64,000 nucleotides of DNA from Bacillus_BD oryzisoli (GCF_036670025.1 NZ_CP137640.1:2514001-2578000); one strand, 5' to 3'; counted from the stretch's first letter, positions 25,437 to 34,885 are shown. The notes: generated from the sequence alone by a model not told the origin. Made by a program: numbers and translations.

Positions 25437-26063
25437 ATGTTTAAACCAAACCCAGTGAATACTGCAATTGTTATTACTGACCCTCAAAATGACTTTTTGT
25501 CTCCAGGCGGAAGAGGATATCATTTGACAAAGGCTAACATTAAACAGAATAATACTTTAGCCAACTTGGAACTACTGTTAGGCACTGCCCGTAGTAAAGG
25601 TTATCAACTCTTTGTCTCCCCACACTTCTTATATCCACATGACTATGATTGGCAGTTTACAGGGAACGAACAAGAGATGTTGATTAGTTTGCGTGTCTAT
25701 CAGAAATTAAATCAATATAGTCCTCCAACTTCGGAAGCAGATTATGTTCCAACTTTAGCTCCGTATATCTGGGACAAAACAACCGTCATTGCAACACCTC
25801 ACAAGGTGGCCAGTCCTCAGACAAATGATCTGGTCTATCAACTAAGGCAACGTAGAAAAGAACAAGTAATTTTGGCTGGGGTATTATCAAACGTATGTGT
25901 TGAATCGCATATGAGAGATTTAATCGAAAATGGCTTCAAGACAGCTGTTGTTTACGATGCAACTGCCACGATTAGTGAAAACGATTTTCATGCTGCAGTT
26001 ACGAACTACCGAGCTTTCAGTAGTGCTACATGGACAACACGAGAAGCCATTTCAAATATGTAA
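25437..26063 (+). CDS. Isochorismatase-family cysteine hydrolase
   Basis: 208 residues, ATG after AAAAGGTGGGAAC. The triad is visible: Asp in VITDPQNDFLSPGG, Lys in ATPHKVASPQTN (the cis-peptide region) and Cys in GVLSNVCVESHMRDLIENGF. These enzymes hydrolyse amides or vinyl ethers (nicotinamidase, isochorismatase, biuret or N-carbamoyl amidases). The FVSPHFLYPHDYDWQF loop fits cysteine hydrolases of unknown substrate common in Bacillus. It stands alone with a promoter-like region upstream. The class is sure, the substrate unknown. Confidence 0.92.
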   Translation: MFKPNPVNTAIVITDPQNDFLSPGGRGYHLTKANIKQNNTLANLELLLGTARSKGYQLFVSPHFLYPHDYDWQFTGNEQEMLISLRVYQKLNQYSPPTSEADYVPTLAPYIWDKTTVIATPHKVASPQTNDLVYQLRQRRKEQVILAGVLSNVCVESHMRDLIENGFKTAVVYDATATISENDFHAAVTNYRAFSSATWTTREAISNM

Positions 26064-26340
26064 TGATACTCTTAAAAAGGCATATTAAAGGGAAGATTAT
26101 TCTTTGTTTAATTGTAATGTTTCAGCCGTTAGGTGCTTTCAATAACAATATCCAATAAGTCTATTCTAATTATGATATTAGTAGTTGATGTAATAAAGCT
26201 ATTTTATTGGTTATATAACCAAAAAAGAAAGCAATGAGTGTGTTAAACTTTAAATTTTCTTCTTCAACGAGTGCTTTAATAAAAAAAGGTACCTATACAA
26301 AAGAGCTTGGCAATCAAACCAAGCTCCATTTCTTTTATAT
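26064..26340. other. Intergenic region
   Basis: No gene. 26306..26335 holds AGAGCTTGG CAATCAAA CCAAGCTC, a hairpin that could end the resolvase relic on the minus strand. Confidence 0.4.
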
Positions 26341-26505
26341 TAACTTGACCCTTGTTCTTTAGCTTTCGCGTATATCGTTGAACGTGGAGCACCGGTCATT
26401 TTAACAATGTCATTTATGCTTAGTCCATTGGATTCCCTTCGGCAGATAGCTTTAAAGCCTTCTTAATGTCATTCTCATCCTTCCCGACTCGGCCCAAGTG
26501 GCTAC
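26341..26505 (-). pseudogene. Serine recombinase/resolvase C-terminal remnant
   Basis: Minus-strand pieces in two frames read KDENDIKKALKLSAEG and INDIVKMTGAPRSTIYAKAKEQGSS. This is the helix-turn-helix at the C-terminus of resolvase/invertase proteins ('GISRSTLYR'). The catalytic domain is gone. Confidence 0.6.
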
Positions 26506-26548
26506 ACCGTTAATCTTTATAGCATAACTCAAGATGTACACCAATTCT

Positions 26549-27172
26549 TCACCTATGCGGATGATATGGATATGGGTGATATTGCATTCCGAATACAGTA
26601 TTCCACCAGGAATGGGTAGGGATTTGAGTTATATCAATAACCCAGTTGCAAGTTGGTATACCATTTTGGTTGTACCTCGCCATATGAACATGAGGTCCGC
26701 ATGAATCACCTGATATATCGACCGTTCCAATTTGTTGCCCAATCATGATGTGATCACCTATTTTAAGACCAGGAAGTGGGCTTACATGAACATAGTGAGT
26801 TATAGATTTATCGGGTGTATCACTTCTTATACCGACAAAATTCGAATCCCTACAATTTGGATTATTACAACCACAATGGTCCCAACCGAATGATAACTGA
26901 AGGATTGTTCCTGCTTCTGCAGCGTACACTGGGGTACCTATTGAAGTAGTTATAATCTGTTGACCATTAGGACTCCGATACCACGTTGCTAAATCCTTTG
27001 CTCCTAGATGGTTAGGTCCACAATCTTTAAGCGGTCTATGTGAATTCAGCAGTCCTCTTAATGGGCTTCCCTGGTAAACATGAAATGGTGCTAAAGAATC
27101 ATTACTACAATTGTTTGGATTCGAACAAATGGAATAAGGTATGTTATCGTTACCATTAATCAATGTCCCCAT
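26549..27172 (-). CDS. M23-type metallopeptidase-like protein
   Basis: 207 residues. The M23 zinc site is recognisable: HLGAKDLATW (HxxxD) near 56 and GPHVHMARY (HxH) near 160, with THYVHVSPLPGLKIGDHIMIGQQIGTV between, the usual LytM core. Unusual points: no signal peptide, many Cys (ICSNPNNCSND, HCGCNNPNCRD) and a His/Pro/Tyr-rich end (QYHPYPYHPHR). M23 enzymes cut peptidoglycan cross-bridges. Without a signal this one could be released into the spore or act by lysis, which is inference. The start at 27172 lacks a strong ribosome binding site but fits the domain. Confidence 0.85.
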   Translation of the reverse strand: MGTLINGNDNIPYSICSNPNNCSNDSLAPFHVYQGSPLRGLLNSHRPLKDCGPNHLGAKDLATWYRSPNGQQIITTSIGTPVYAAEAGTILQLSFGWDHCGCNNPNCRDSNFVGIRSDTPDKSITHYVHVSPLPGLKIGDHIMIGQQIGTVDISGDSCGPHVHMARYNQNGIPTCNWVIDITQIPTHSWWNTVFGMQYHPYPYHPHR

Positions 27173-27245
27173 AGACTTTTACCTCACTTTCAACAATCTG
27201 TAATATCATATTAAAATTCAGGCGGTTGGTTCTATTCGGAATACT

Positions 27246-27399
27246 TTTCACAAAAAAAGGTGCATATATAGAAGGCTATGATGAGAGAGGAACAGGGTTT
27301 ATAGTTCATGTAAACGAAAATGAAGAGTGGTTAGAACAGTGTCCACATGGAGAATTTGTTATTAGGAAAATAGTAAATATAGAAGGAAAATATCTATAA
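27246..27399 (+). pseudogene. Small coding fragment, no start
   Basis: A 51-codon open frame reads LFTKKGAYIEGYDERGTGFIVHVNENEEWLEQ then CPHGEFVIRKIVNIEGKYL and a stop. Codon use is gene-like but no start or ribosome binding site exists. It may be the 3' end of a small gene cut by rearrangement. Confidence 0.35.
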
Positions 27400-27503
27400 G
27401 AAGGGGAAATAAAACTAACCATTGTAACGCGAGATACTTTGTTATTAAGGATAAATCAAGAAACAGAGTAAAAGTATCGTAGAATTATCTTGAGGTGGTA
27501 TGT

Positions 27504-28097
27504 GTGTTTGTTTCACCAATGTTATTGCATTAGTCTGACCGTCCGTTTGACGACAGTGAATATATTACAGAATTAAAGCTGGATGGCATTAGATTAATAC
27601 TTTCAAAGTTTGATGATAAGGTAAAGTTATATACTCGCCACAAAAATGAGGTTACAGTCAGTTTTCCCGAGCTATTAACAATAGATATTCCTAATGGAAC
27701 GGTTATGGATGGGGAAATTATTGTTTCTGATCCGGAAGGGAAACCGGATTTTGAAGCCATGATGTCGAGGTTCCAATCCAAAAGAAAAAATTTGGGTATT
27801 GGTACACTAACTTATGCAGTTTTTGATGTTATTCAATATAAGGGTGAATCAGTGACTCATCTTCTTTTATTGGATAGAAAGCAGCTGCTTAATGAAATTA
27901 TCACCAAGGATACAAGTTTAGTTACGAAAGTTAAGTATATAGAGGGGAATGGAACGGCATTCTTTGATTTGATCAAACAGCAAGCCTTAGAAGGGATTGT
28001 AATGAAGCAGAAGTATTCTCATGGTTCGGTAAATTTGTTATTGCCTGCGATTCGGAATAACCTACGTAGGAATAAGACTCTCCTTGAACATAATTGA
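27504..28097 (+). pseudogene. ATP-dependent DNA ligase (LigB/YoqV-like), broken
   Basis: The GTG at 27504 after TTGAGGTGG reads VFVSPMLLH, a stop, then SDRPFDDSEYITELKLDGIRLILS with the adenylation motif ELKLDGIR (nucleophilic Lys). Further motifs follow: YTRHKNEVTVSFPEL (III-like), MDGEIIVSDPEGKPDF (IIIa/IV), YAVFDVIQYKGES and ALEGIVMKQKYS. The end frays into NLRRNKTLLEHN instead of the usual 'YxPGKRSxxWLKVK' motif V. A 5' stop and a damaged 3' end make it a pseudogene. Such ligases are typical of SP-beta-like prophages and Bacillus repair loci. Confidence 0.8.
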
Positions 28098-28242
28098 TTC
28101 TAGATTAATTGATTTAAATAGTAGAGAGTGAAAAGAAAAAAATGCTTACCCATTTGTAACCCTAGAATATGATCTAGGCACAGCACATAGAATAGCATAG
28201 ACATACTGCGGCTGATGTTGGACATGGAGGGGAAGTATTTAA

Positions 28243-29523
28243 ATGAATACTAGAATGATCCGGCAACTGATAAGATCAAGGCAACAGGAATTAGTTGAAC
28301 TTGCTTCTTCATTTATTCGAATTCCATCTGAAAATCCATCGCCCGAGTTTAAGAAGCAGTCAGCAGAAATAGGACGCCATATTAGCCGATACCTAGCAGC
28401 AAAAGGATTCTTGATTACGGAGCACCGCCGTAGCGAAAATGAACTGGTTACCGTGGTCTGTGATGCTCCCTTAACCAGGGTAACTGGTCCACGGCTCCTA
28501 TTTTGTGGACATACAGATGTCGTACCTGCAGGCGATCGTTCACATTGGACCTTTGATCCTTTCTCAGGAGAAGTCAGGGCAGGTATGCTTTTAGGGCGGG
28601 GAGCCACCGATATGAAAGGGGGCTTGGCGTCACTAGTCTTTGTTGCTGGATTGCTTCAGGAATTTGCCCCTTCTCTTCATTTAAAAGGTAGCCTAGGAGT
28701 TATTGCTTCTCCAGATGAAGAGAATGGAGGTATGGAAGTGGCCTCGCTCCTGGATCAAGGATTGATTAAGGGTGATGCTTGTCTGATTGGTGAACCAACG
28801 TACCCCCGCCATCCGAATGTTGGTGAAAAGTCCATGGCATGGATGCAGGTAACCATACCAGGTCAACCCGGGCATGGCAACCAACAACCCATTACTGGAA
28901 TCTCCGCCATACGAAGAGGGGCAATCGCGGTCGAAGCACTAGCGAGGCTATATGAGCTCAAGGCAACGCCTCCGGCAGAGCTTGGTCAACTTTTATACAA
29001 TACTGAGTGGTTCCTGTCTCGACGTCTAGGAAATCCCTTATTGTCACAGTTGCTTTATCGTCCTTCTTACAATCCAGGTATCATTCAGGGCGGAACAAAG
29101 GTGAACGTCGTCGCAGACAAGTGCATAATTGAAGTGGATACCCGGGTTCCATTTGGTATGAAACCCGAGTTTGTACTCGATGCCGCTAGGAATCTTGTCA
29201 GAGCTGTGGCACCAGATGCCGTTGTAGAGCCAATGATGTCCTTTACTAAACCGAACTGGACCTTAGCGAATCGTCCTATTGTGCGGGCCGTAGAACGAGG
29301 AATCCAGAGTGTTCTCGGAATAAAGGAACCCGTCTACAGCACACTCTTGATTGGTTCAAGTGATGCCAGTCACTTCCGGCGCCATGGCATTGATACTGTC
29401 CTTTACGGTCCTGGGCTGCAACACACTATCCATGGATATGATGAGCAGGTTTCAGTGGAAAATTTAGTAAAATCTGCGGAGATATATGCTGAGACGGCAG
29501 TCAAGTATCTTAGGTCATTATAA
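28243..29523 (+). CDS. M20-family metallopeptidase (ArgE/DapE/CPG2 type)
   Basis: 426 residues. Motifs: LLFCGHTDVVPAGDRSHWTFDPF (His-Asp of the zinc site), GRGATDMKGGLASLV (bridging Asp), ASPDEENGGMEVA (general-base Glu pair), CLIGEPT, the small dimerisation domain (about 190-320) and GPGLQHTIHGYDEQVSVENL (last His). It removes an acyl or amino-acid group from an amide; substrates in this family range from acetylornithine to succinyl-diaminopimelate, and none can be chosen here. The gene is clearly richer in G+C and in CGC/GGC/CTC codons than its neighbours, suggesting horizontal gain. Start after GGAGGGGAAG. No operon partner. Confidence 0.93.
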   Translation: MNTRMIRQLIRSRQQELVELASSFIRIPSENPSPEFKKQSAEIGRHISRYLAAKGFLITEHRRSENELVTVVCDAPLTRVTGPRLLFCGHTDVVPAGDRSHWTFDPFSGEVRAGMLLGRGATDMKGGLASLVFVAGLLQEFAPSLHLKGSLGVIASPDEENGGMEVASLLDQGLIKGDACLIGEPTYPRHPNVGEKSMAWMQVTIPGQPGHGNQQPITGISAIRRGAIAVEALARLYELKATPPAELGQLLYNTEWFLSRRLGNPLLSQLLYRPSYNPGIIQGGTKVNVVADKCIIEVDTRVPFGMKPEFVLDAARNLVRAVAPDAVVEPMMSFTKPNWTLANRPIVRAVERGIQSVLGIKEPVYSTLLIGSSDASHFRRHGIDTVLYGPGLQHTIHGYDEQVSVENLVKSAEIYAETAVKYLRSL

Positions 29524-30230
29524 ATCTATTTTCACTAAACTTATGTTAAATCGTATTTGTTATTAAAGAGCAGGTGCTAATGTTCAATAAGTGCACAGGC
29601 TTTAATAGTCTTTGACCTTCCACAATGTCAGCTAATTAAATTCAAGAAAAGGGCGTGTTTCTCTAGAAATGCGTCTGTTTTCATTTAAGGGCAATACAAT
29701 AAAGCCATCTTTTAAAACAATTTGGAAATTTTGGCTGAGATTGTGAAAGGTTGTACTATAACGCAGGGTTAATGAATAAGGATTACTATTTTTTATGAAA
29801 TGTAAAACTTCTTCAAATTTGGAGATGGAAATTATATAGATGGAAAGGGAATCAATGATTAGTTAGTAGATGAAAAATAAATTAGAAACAAAAAAGGGCC
29901 GGTTCTTACGGTTCATCAATGGAACGTATCTTCCATAAGTTGAAACGGCAAATCCGTCCCTATGTATCAAGTGTTCCATTCAACACTAGGCATATGTTTC
30001 TATCAAAGAGGAGCTTTTATTCTTGGTGATTGATTAATTGATTTCTATCCTCTGTTTGTGGTGGCTCTTCATACCAACCGTATTTAAACAGAGAATTAAC
30101 AATTTATTAAAGAATAGATAAATACAGATAAATCGACAGCTATTTGAACGCGGCTTGTCTATAATGACAAGAGTTGAAGGAGGAGAGTCAAACATTTTTA
30201 AAACCAGGGAGGTATAGAAATGGTATCTAA
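29524..30230. other. Gene-poor region
   Basis: No credible gene. 29560..29612 is a degenerate dispersed repeat (GAGCAGGTGCTAATGTTCAAT). Near 30152..30169 the palindrome CTTGTC TATAAT GACAAG lies directly before an AAGGAGGAGAG sequence, so it looks like an operator built around a -10 box. The frame after it is broken (NPESPAHVPIKEPANPTGES then stop at about 30360). Confidence 0.4.
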
Positions 30231-30517
30231 AAAAGTAATGGAAATTTCGGTGATGATTCAATCCTGAGAGTCCAGCTCATGTACCGATAAAAGAACCTGC
30301 TAATCCAACTGGTGAAAGCGAAAATGCAGAAAGTGGAAATGACAAAGAACTCTTTCAATGAGACTTAAACTCAGACAATCCTATGAATAAAGAAGTACCT
30401 CTCCATTAACAATTCTGTCTATTTATTTCAGTTTTCAAAGCAGCACTATTTATAGAAGACTTCCTTTTTCCATAAAAGTGATTTTGCGGGAAAAGAAAAA
30501 AATGGGGGAATTCAAAG

Positions 30518-30622
30518 ATGGTAATGGCACTGATATTGATAAGCTTTCTAAGCACATACTTCTTGGTTTCTCAAAGTATTGTATGGTTGATTAATCTTGT
30601 TTTTAATCAGTTTTATAAATAA
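30518..30622 (+). CDS. Possible 34-residue membrane micro-peptide
   Basis: The frame from the ATG at 30518 (GGGGGA ten bases upstream) encodes MVMALILISFLSTYFLVSQ then SIVWLINLVFNQFYK: one strong membrane helix with a basic end. An alternative frame from 30502 (MGEFKDGNGT) overlaps it. Many Bacillus genomes have such short membrane peptides, but there is no family match I can name, so this is tentative. Confidence 0.3.
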   Translation: MVMALILISFLSTYFLVSQSIVWLINLVFNQFYK

Positions 30623-30773
30623 AGGAAAATCCTTACCAACAGTTATTGGCGGTAGGAAATGCTACCAAACTGATAAAATATGGGACGAATTCGGTTCACA
30701 GAACAGTATGTCAAAACATTTGTAATGATTGATCAAGATGAGATGTAATTACTAGCATCCCAATTTTTATTTG

Positions 30774-30812
30774 AAGCGACGCAAAACAATCTTTGCGTCG
30801 CTTTTCTGTGCT
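30774..30812 (+). terminator. Strong Rho-independent terminator
   Basis: AGCGACGCAAA ACAATC TTTGCGTCGCT followed by TTTCT. Confidence 0.85.
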
Positions 30813-31089
30813 AAACCTTCGATTGTCCTCTTATAGAATCTTCCCTGAATCTTATTAAAATAACGGGTGCAGGTTCACTCAATACGAAAAAACGCTGCCG
30901 AAGCAACGTAATATAGCGCACCCGTTCGAACCATTTATGCTTTTTATTCTTGGTATAATAGGGTAACATGAAGGTCTTCTTAATATTTAGGTAGATATAG
31001 TTGCCAAGAAACTCCAAAACTATTAAATGCCTAAAATAAACGACCATAGAACACAACTGACTTGGAAAATTGAAGAGGGGAGTTCCTTG

Positions 31090-31259
31090 ATGACAAATGG
31101 TTATAATATGGGGCTTAAAGAACTGGTTTAAGATTAACTAGAGAAGATCAAAAATTAGTGCAGAGAATTACTAACACTGAGATAGATTTAATGATTGAAA
31201 CGGGAGACGTCCCCGTGTTTCCCCAAATATCTGGCCATTTGAGAGAATTCATATTTTGA
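31090..31259 (+). pseudogene. Decayed small gene
   Basis: After GAGGGGAG an ATG at 31090 starts MTNGYNMGLKELV and stops. In another frame the stretch continues LRLTREDQKLVQRITNTEID then LMIETGDVPVFPQISGHLREFIF and a stop. The join suggests a single small protein with a one-base change. Family not recognised. Confidence 0.35.
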
Positions 31260-31640
31260 TTAATGGTTTTGAACCGATTCTAATTTTTCTAAATCAATAA
31301 TAAACTTTCCATTCATTAAGATATCTAGCCCAATTAGACCATTGATTCCCCAATCATCTAAGTTTCCAAAATCCAGCTTCATTTCTGTTATTTCATACGT
31401 ACCAAGCCTTATAAAATCAACTGTTTTTTGGAAAGAATATTCTTCACCGCCAATTCCGTACGAGCTAACCAAAGGATCACCATTTTCAAAGTAAATATCT
31501 ATATCCTCAACAATGTCAGATGAGATAAGAGTATGAGCTGCACCAGTATCAATTACAAGCTTATCTATTTTCTTCGTTTCCCCATTATAAGAAATCGACA
31601 TTTCTACTTCGAGCAAACGATTCACTATTTCTAATTTCAT
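31260..31640 (-). CDS. Retropepsin-like aspartic protease
   Basis: 126 residues, a single-domain pepsin/retropepsin-like fold. The active-site motif is KLVIDTGAAHTLISSDIV (Asp31-Thr-Gly-Ala), with a flap-like region YGIGGEEYSFQKTVDFIRLG and the second family motif GINGLIGLDILMNGKFIIDLE ('LLGxDxL'). Like HIV protease it would need to dimerise to supply two Asp residues. Bacterial members are poorly studied; substrates are unknown. Its start overlaps the stop of the upstream gene by four bases (ATGA), so the pair forms a coupled operon and the small partner may be substrate, inhibitor or chaperone (inference). Confidence 0.85.
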   Translation of the reverse strand: MKLEIVNRLLEVEMSISYNGETKKIDKLVIDTGAAHTLISSDIVEDIDIYFENGDPLVSSYGIGGEEYSFQKTVDFIRLGTYEITEMKLDFGNLDDWGINGLIGLDILMNGKFIIDLEKLESVQNH

Positions 31641-31885
31641 AGTCTTATACTCCTGAAGCCAGTTGGTTTTCTCATTTTAATCACAATATTATTTGAACCA
31701 GTATGATAAACAATGGTATTACCTTTTGATTTGAGTAACTCTTTTGTAGCTAATTTAGAATCTTCAATTACATTTATTAATGCAACATCCGTTACCACTT
31801 TTTTATCATCTTCATAGTGATAATCAAGAATATTTAGTTTTACATATTGATCGGGGTATAATTTACGAACCTCTTCCCATTTCAT
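31637..31885 (-). CDS. Small partner protein of the retropepsin-like protease
   Basis: 82 residues, ATG after AAGGAGTGATAAACA. It is alpha/beta, with an N-terminal MKWEEVRKLYPDQYVKLNILDYHYEDD (similar to short prevent-host-death-like or scaffold proteins), a central VVTDVALINVIEDSKLATKELL and a C-terminal strand NTIVYHTGSNNIVIKM. The GNTIVYHTGSNNI segment is shared with small proteins usually found beside retropepsin-like genes. Function unknown; translational coupling argues that both products act together. Confidence 0.7.
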   Translation of the reverse strand: MKWEEVRKLYPDQYVKLNILDYHYEDDKKVVTDVALINVIEDSKLATKELLKSKGNTIVYHTGSNNIVIKMRKPTGFRSIRL

Positions 31886-32280
31886 TGTTTATCACTCCTT
31901 GTCTTGCTTCCTATTATTACCATAACACATTCCCATTACAACTTAAATGACTGCTGCTAAATTAAGATCATCTTGATTACTACTTCTCCCATGGGCAGCA
32001 GTTCGAATACAAAAATTCATACAAATTGAAAAGTCTTTGAATACTTACATGGAACTTCATAATAGAGGTAATTCTCTAAATGAGCCAAATATCCATAGTC
32101 ATGATGCTGTCAGGTGCTAGTTAACAAATTAGTTTGGAAGAGTAGTTTATTAAGCTAGTTGCAATCCAACATCGCAAGACTATGAAATTCCGAAAAACGA
32201 ATGAAAAAAATGCGTTGCTTCAAAAAAGGATTAACTCATTTTTATAGAAAAATTACTTAAAGGGGTGTGATGATAATGAA
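31886..32280. other. Intergenic region without an intact gene
   Basis: It holds the promoter of the protease operon on the minus strand. At 32277, after AAAGGGGTGTG, an ATG starts MKLFLTDL and runs directly into the IS200/IS605-type element, so it is probably a gene cut by that insertion. Confidence 0.4.
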
Positions 32281-32440
32281 ACTATTTTTAACGGATCTCC
32301 GAAAGAAGTCTCTCATCCTTAAGGAATGTGAAGGGCGACAGCCCAATGAGTAGGTGGGAGATGAATTTCGGTTGGCTTTAGCCAAAATAATAGCGAATTA
32401 GGAACGAATGTTCTATAATATAACTAGGAGGTGAATAGAT

Positions 32441-33554
32441 ATGACCAAGCAAAACAAAGCTTTCAAATTTCGGTTGTTACCAAACAAAGATCAAGTTGTG
32501 TTATTTGCTAAAACTTTCGTCTGTGTTCGTTTGGTCTATAATAAGATGTTGGCAGAACGCAAGGAAACCTATGAAAAGTTCAAGGATGATAAAGAAACGC
32601 TTAGAAAGCAAAAGTTTCCGACTCCTGCAAAATATAAAGGTGAATTTCCATTCCTAAAAGAAGTGGATTCACTAGCTTTAGCAAATGCACAAATCAACTT
32701 GCAGACTGCTTATAAAAATTACTTTGAAGGAAATGCTGAATTTCCAAAGTTCAAGAACCGTAAAGCAAAACAATCCTATACGACTAATTTAGTTAATGGA
32801 AACATCGAATTAAAAGACGGTCATATCAAACTCCCAAAACTAAAACTGGTAAAAATCAAACAGCATAGGAAAATCCCTGCTGCTTATAAATTGAAATCCT
32901 GTACCATTTCCAGAACGAAGTCAGGAAAATACTATGTATCTGTTCTAACAGAATATGAAAAAGACATACAGCCCTAAAAAAATAGAAAATGTCGTTGGGC
33001 TAGATTTTGCTATGGCTGAATTATATGTGAGTAGCTAGAATGAGAAAGCCAATTATACTCGCTACTATCGTGTCATGTCAGAAAAATTAGCAAAAGCACA
33101 ACGCATTCTGTCCAAGTGTAAGAAAGGTTCTGCACGTTGGAACAAGCAACGCTTAGTAGTTGCTAAATTACATGAAAAAGTAGCGAACCAGCGTATGAAT
33201 TATCTTCACCACAAATCAAAAAAATTAGCTTCCAACTTTGATGCTGTCGTGATTGAGGACTTGAATATGAAAGGAATGTCTCAAGCCCTTCACTTTGGAA
33301 AAAGTGTTCACGACAATGGGTGGGGCATGTTCACTACTTTCTTAGCGTACAAGCTAAAAGAACAGGGTGAACAGCTAGTCAAAATTGATAAGTGGTTTCC
33401 TTCTACTAAAAAATGTTCTTGTTGCGGTGCAGAAAAGCCTATGTCGCTATCTGAACGCACCTATCAATGTTCTTGTGGCTATGTAGCAGAACGTGACTAT
33501 AATTCAGCCATCAATATCAAAAATGAAGGTTTACGCTTACTGGCATTATCATAG
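32441..33554 (+). pseudogene. TnpB RNA-guided nuclease gene, frameshift and stop
   Basis: ATG after ACTAGGAGGTG. The N-terminal part (AFKFRLLPNKDQVVLFAKTF, PKFKNRKAKQSYTTN, LPKLKLVKIKQHRKIP) ends at a stop at 32975 after DIQP. The next frame resumes at KKIENVVGLDFAM (RuvC I Asp), has an in-frame TAG (ELYVSS*NEKAN), then VIEDLNMKGMS (RuvC II Glu), the CSCCGAEKPMS...YQCSCG zinc ribbon and ERDYNSAINI (RuvC III Asp). All catalytic motifs survive, but two interruptions block a full protein. TnpB cuts DNA guided by the element's right-end RNA. Confidence 0.9.
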
Positions 33555-33680
33555 AAACAAAAACTCTTGGAACAAGAGGGTTAGCTCGGTCAGTTTTCGT
33601 TGGTTGGTAAAAGTAACGATAAGTCGAGAAGCCCCCACTTCAAGCAGAACGTAAGGTTAGCAAAGTGGTGGTTAGTTCAC
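33555..33680 (+). ncRNA. Putative omega (reRNA) right-end region of the TnpB element
   Basis: Directly after tnpB: GGAACAAGAGGGTTAGCTCGG, GGTTGGTAAAAGTAACG and a CCCCCACTT...AAGTGGTGG hairpin at the element's right boundary. In IS605-type elements the guide RNA is transcribed through the tnpB 3' end into the flank. The first flanking bases (TTAGTTCACTAAAAGAACAC) would be its guide. Confidence 0.5.
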
Positions 33681-33709
33681 TAAAAGAACACAGGAAGGAT
33701 GTTTTCTAT

Positions 33710-34132
33710 ATGGTGACAATAGAAAAGCTGAAAAAAGGAGATATTCCGGAACTATTAGAGCTCTATAAAACGCTTATACCATTTGAAACTTCTTTGGATC
33801 GATCACTGGAAATATATAAAGAAATGATGCTCGATGAAAAATACTTTTTGTTTGTTGCGAAAGATAATAATGAAGTTGTCGGGTCTGCACTTGGTATATG
33901 TTGTATGGGTTTGGCAGTTCCTTTTTTGGTCATTGAAGATGTCATTGTTAAAGATGGAAATAGAGGAAAAGGAATTGGTCGAAAGTTAATGGAATCTCTC
34001 GATGAATTTGCAAAAAATAATAATTGTGCGTATGCCGTTCTTGTATCATCAGCTTTTCGAAAAGGTGCACATCAATTTTATGAAAAAGCCGGGTTTACAG
34101 ACTCTGTGGTAGGGTTTAGAAAAGTGTATTAA
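33710..34132 (+). CDS. GNAT-family N-acetyltransferase
   Basis: 140 residues from the ATG at 33710 (AAGGATG before it). The longer frame to 33665 would include the end of the insertion element and is rejected. GNAT motifs: FLVIEDVIVKDGNRGKGIGRKLMESLDEFAK (strand 4 and the Q/RxxGxG/A acetyl-CoA loop) and HQFYEKAGFTDSVVGFRKVY. It transfers an acetyl group to an unknown small molecule or protein. It abuts the TnpB element, so its original promoter may have been displaced. Confidence 0.9.
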   Translation: MVTIEKLKKGDIPELLELYKTLIPFETSLDRSLEIYKEMMLDEKYFLFVAKDNNEVVGSALGICCMGLAVPFLVIEDVIVKDGNRGKGIGRKLMESLDEFAKNNNCAYAVLVSSAFRKGAHQFYEKAGFTDSVVGFRKVY

Positions 34133-34447
34133 AATACATTCTCTATTCTGCCTTCGGGCGCTATCCTAGAACAAGAATAAGCAATCATTTTTCATTTGAG
34201 GGCCATTTAGTTGAAAACAGCCTTTGTGAAGAAGTTCATTACAATCACTTTTTAAGGAATAGATCATGAATACTCTTCATTCCATAATGAAGTTCTACTA
34301 CTTTATCATACATTAATTGATGCATGGAATAGCCGGAATGTACTGGGAACGTCTTTAAACTAAATGGGAAGAATAGTTAAACAATATCTTTATTCCTATG
34401 GTAAAATATGGTGATAGATATTTTGGTATGACCACAAAGGAGGAACA
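34133..34447. other. Intergenic region without a gene
   Basis: It contains a weak repeat relic (TCTGCCTTCGGGCGCTATCC at 34148) and, before the next gene, TATTCCTATGGTAAAATATGG and AAAGGAGGAAC. No supported frame. Confidence 0.4.
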
Positions 34448-34885
34448 ATGAAGATGCCTACATCTGAACCGGAGTTTACAATTACCCGCATCCTTAATGC
34501 CCGCCGCGAGCTCGTGTGGCGCGCTTGGACCGAGGCGAAGGAACTCGCCGACTGGTTGCCTTCGACACCTTTAGAGACCATCTCTTTCGATGTTCGCGAA
34601 GGCGGACGCTACCGCTACACGATGGTCAACATCGAGACCGGCGAGGAGTTTCTCACCGGAGGTGTGTTTATCGAGGTCGTACCTTTTGAACGGCTCGTCT
34701 TCTCCTGGGGATACCCTGATGCTCCCATTGAAGAATCCCCTATCGTGACCCTAACCCTCACCGCACAAGGCGACCGCACCGAGATGATTTTCCATCTACG
34801 TGGATTCGCTGGTCACCCCGGTGATCAGTACGTGTACGACGGGTGGGCCGATGCACTCGACATGATTGTGAAAAAATATACTTAA
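34448..34885 (+). CDS. AHSA1/SRPBCC-domain protein, high-GC foreign gene
   Basis: 145 residues, ATG after AAAGGAGGAACA. SRPBCC/AHSA1 pattern: FTITRILNARRELVWRAWTEAKELADWLPS, then FDVREGGRYRYTMVN, VVPFERLVFSWGYPD and a final GWADALDMI helix. Unlike every neighbour it is rich in GCC, CGC, CTC, GAG and ACC codons, as in Actinobacteria, while the last codons (GTG AAA AAA TAT ACT TAA) belong to the AT-rich dispersed repeat that starts there. The normal C-terminus may thus have been replaced by repeat sequence. Ligand unknown. A recent horizontal gain is very likely. Confidence 0.88.
   Translation: MKMPTSEPEFTITRILNARRELVWRAWTEAKELADWLPSTPLETISFDVREGGRYRYTMVNIETGEEFLTGGVFIEVVPFERLVFSWGYPDAPIEESPIVTLTLTAQGDRTEMIFHLRGFAGHPGDQYVYDGWADALDMIVKKYT

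Larger units (their letters stand above)
32290..33680 (+). mobile_element. IS200/IS605-type element with tnpB only (IS1341-like)
   Basis: The left end holds the hairpin-forming stretch CTCATCCTTAAGGAATGTGA, GGGCGACAGCCC and GTGGGAGATGAAT. tnpB follows, and the right end has CCCCCACTTCAAG...AAAGTGGTGG near 33630..33668. No tnpA is present, so the element could move only with a transposase supplied elsewhere. The tnpB gene is broken. Confidence 0.75.

Noticed and set aside
30811..31056. 81-codon minus-strand frame (MCSMVVYFRH...)
   Set aside because: Covers a copy of the dispersed repeat (ACGGGTGCAGG...GCTGCC) and has no ribosome binding site.
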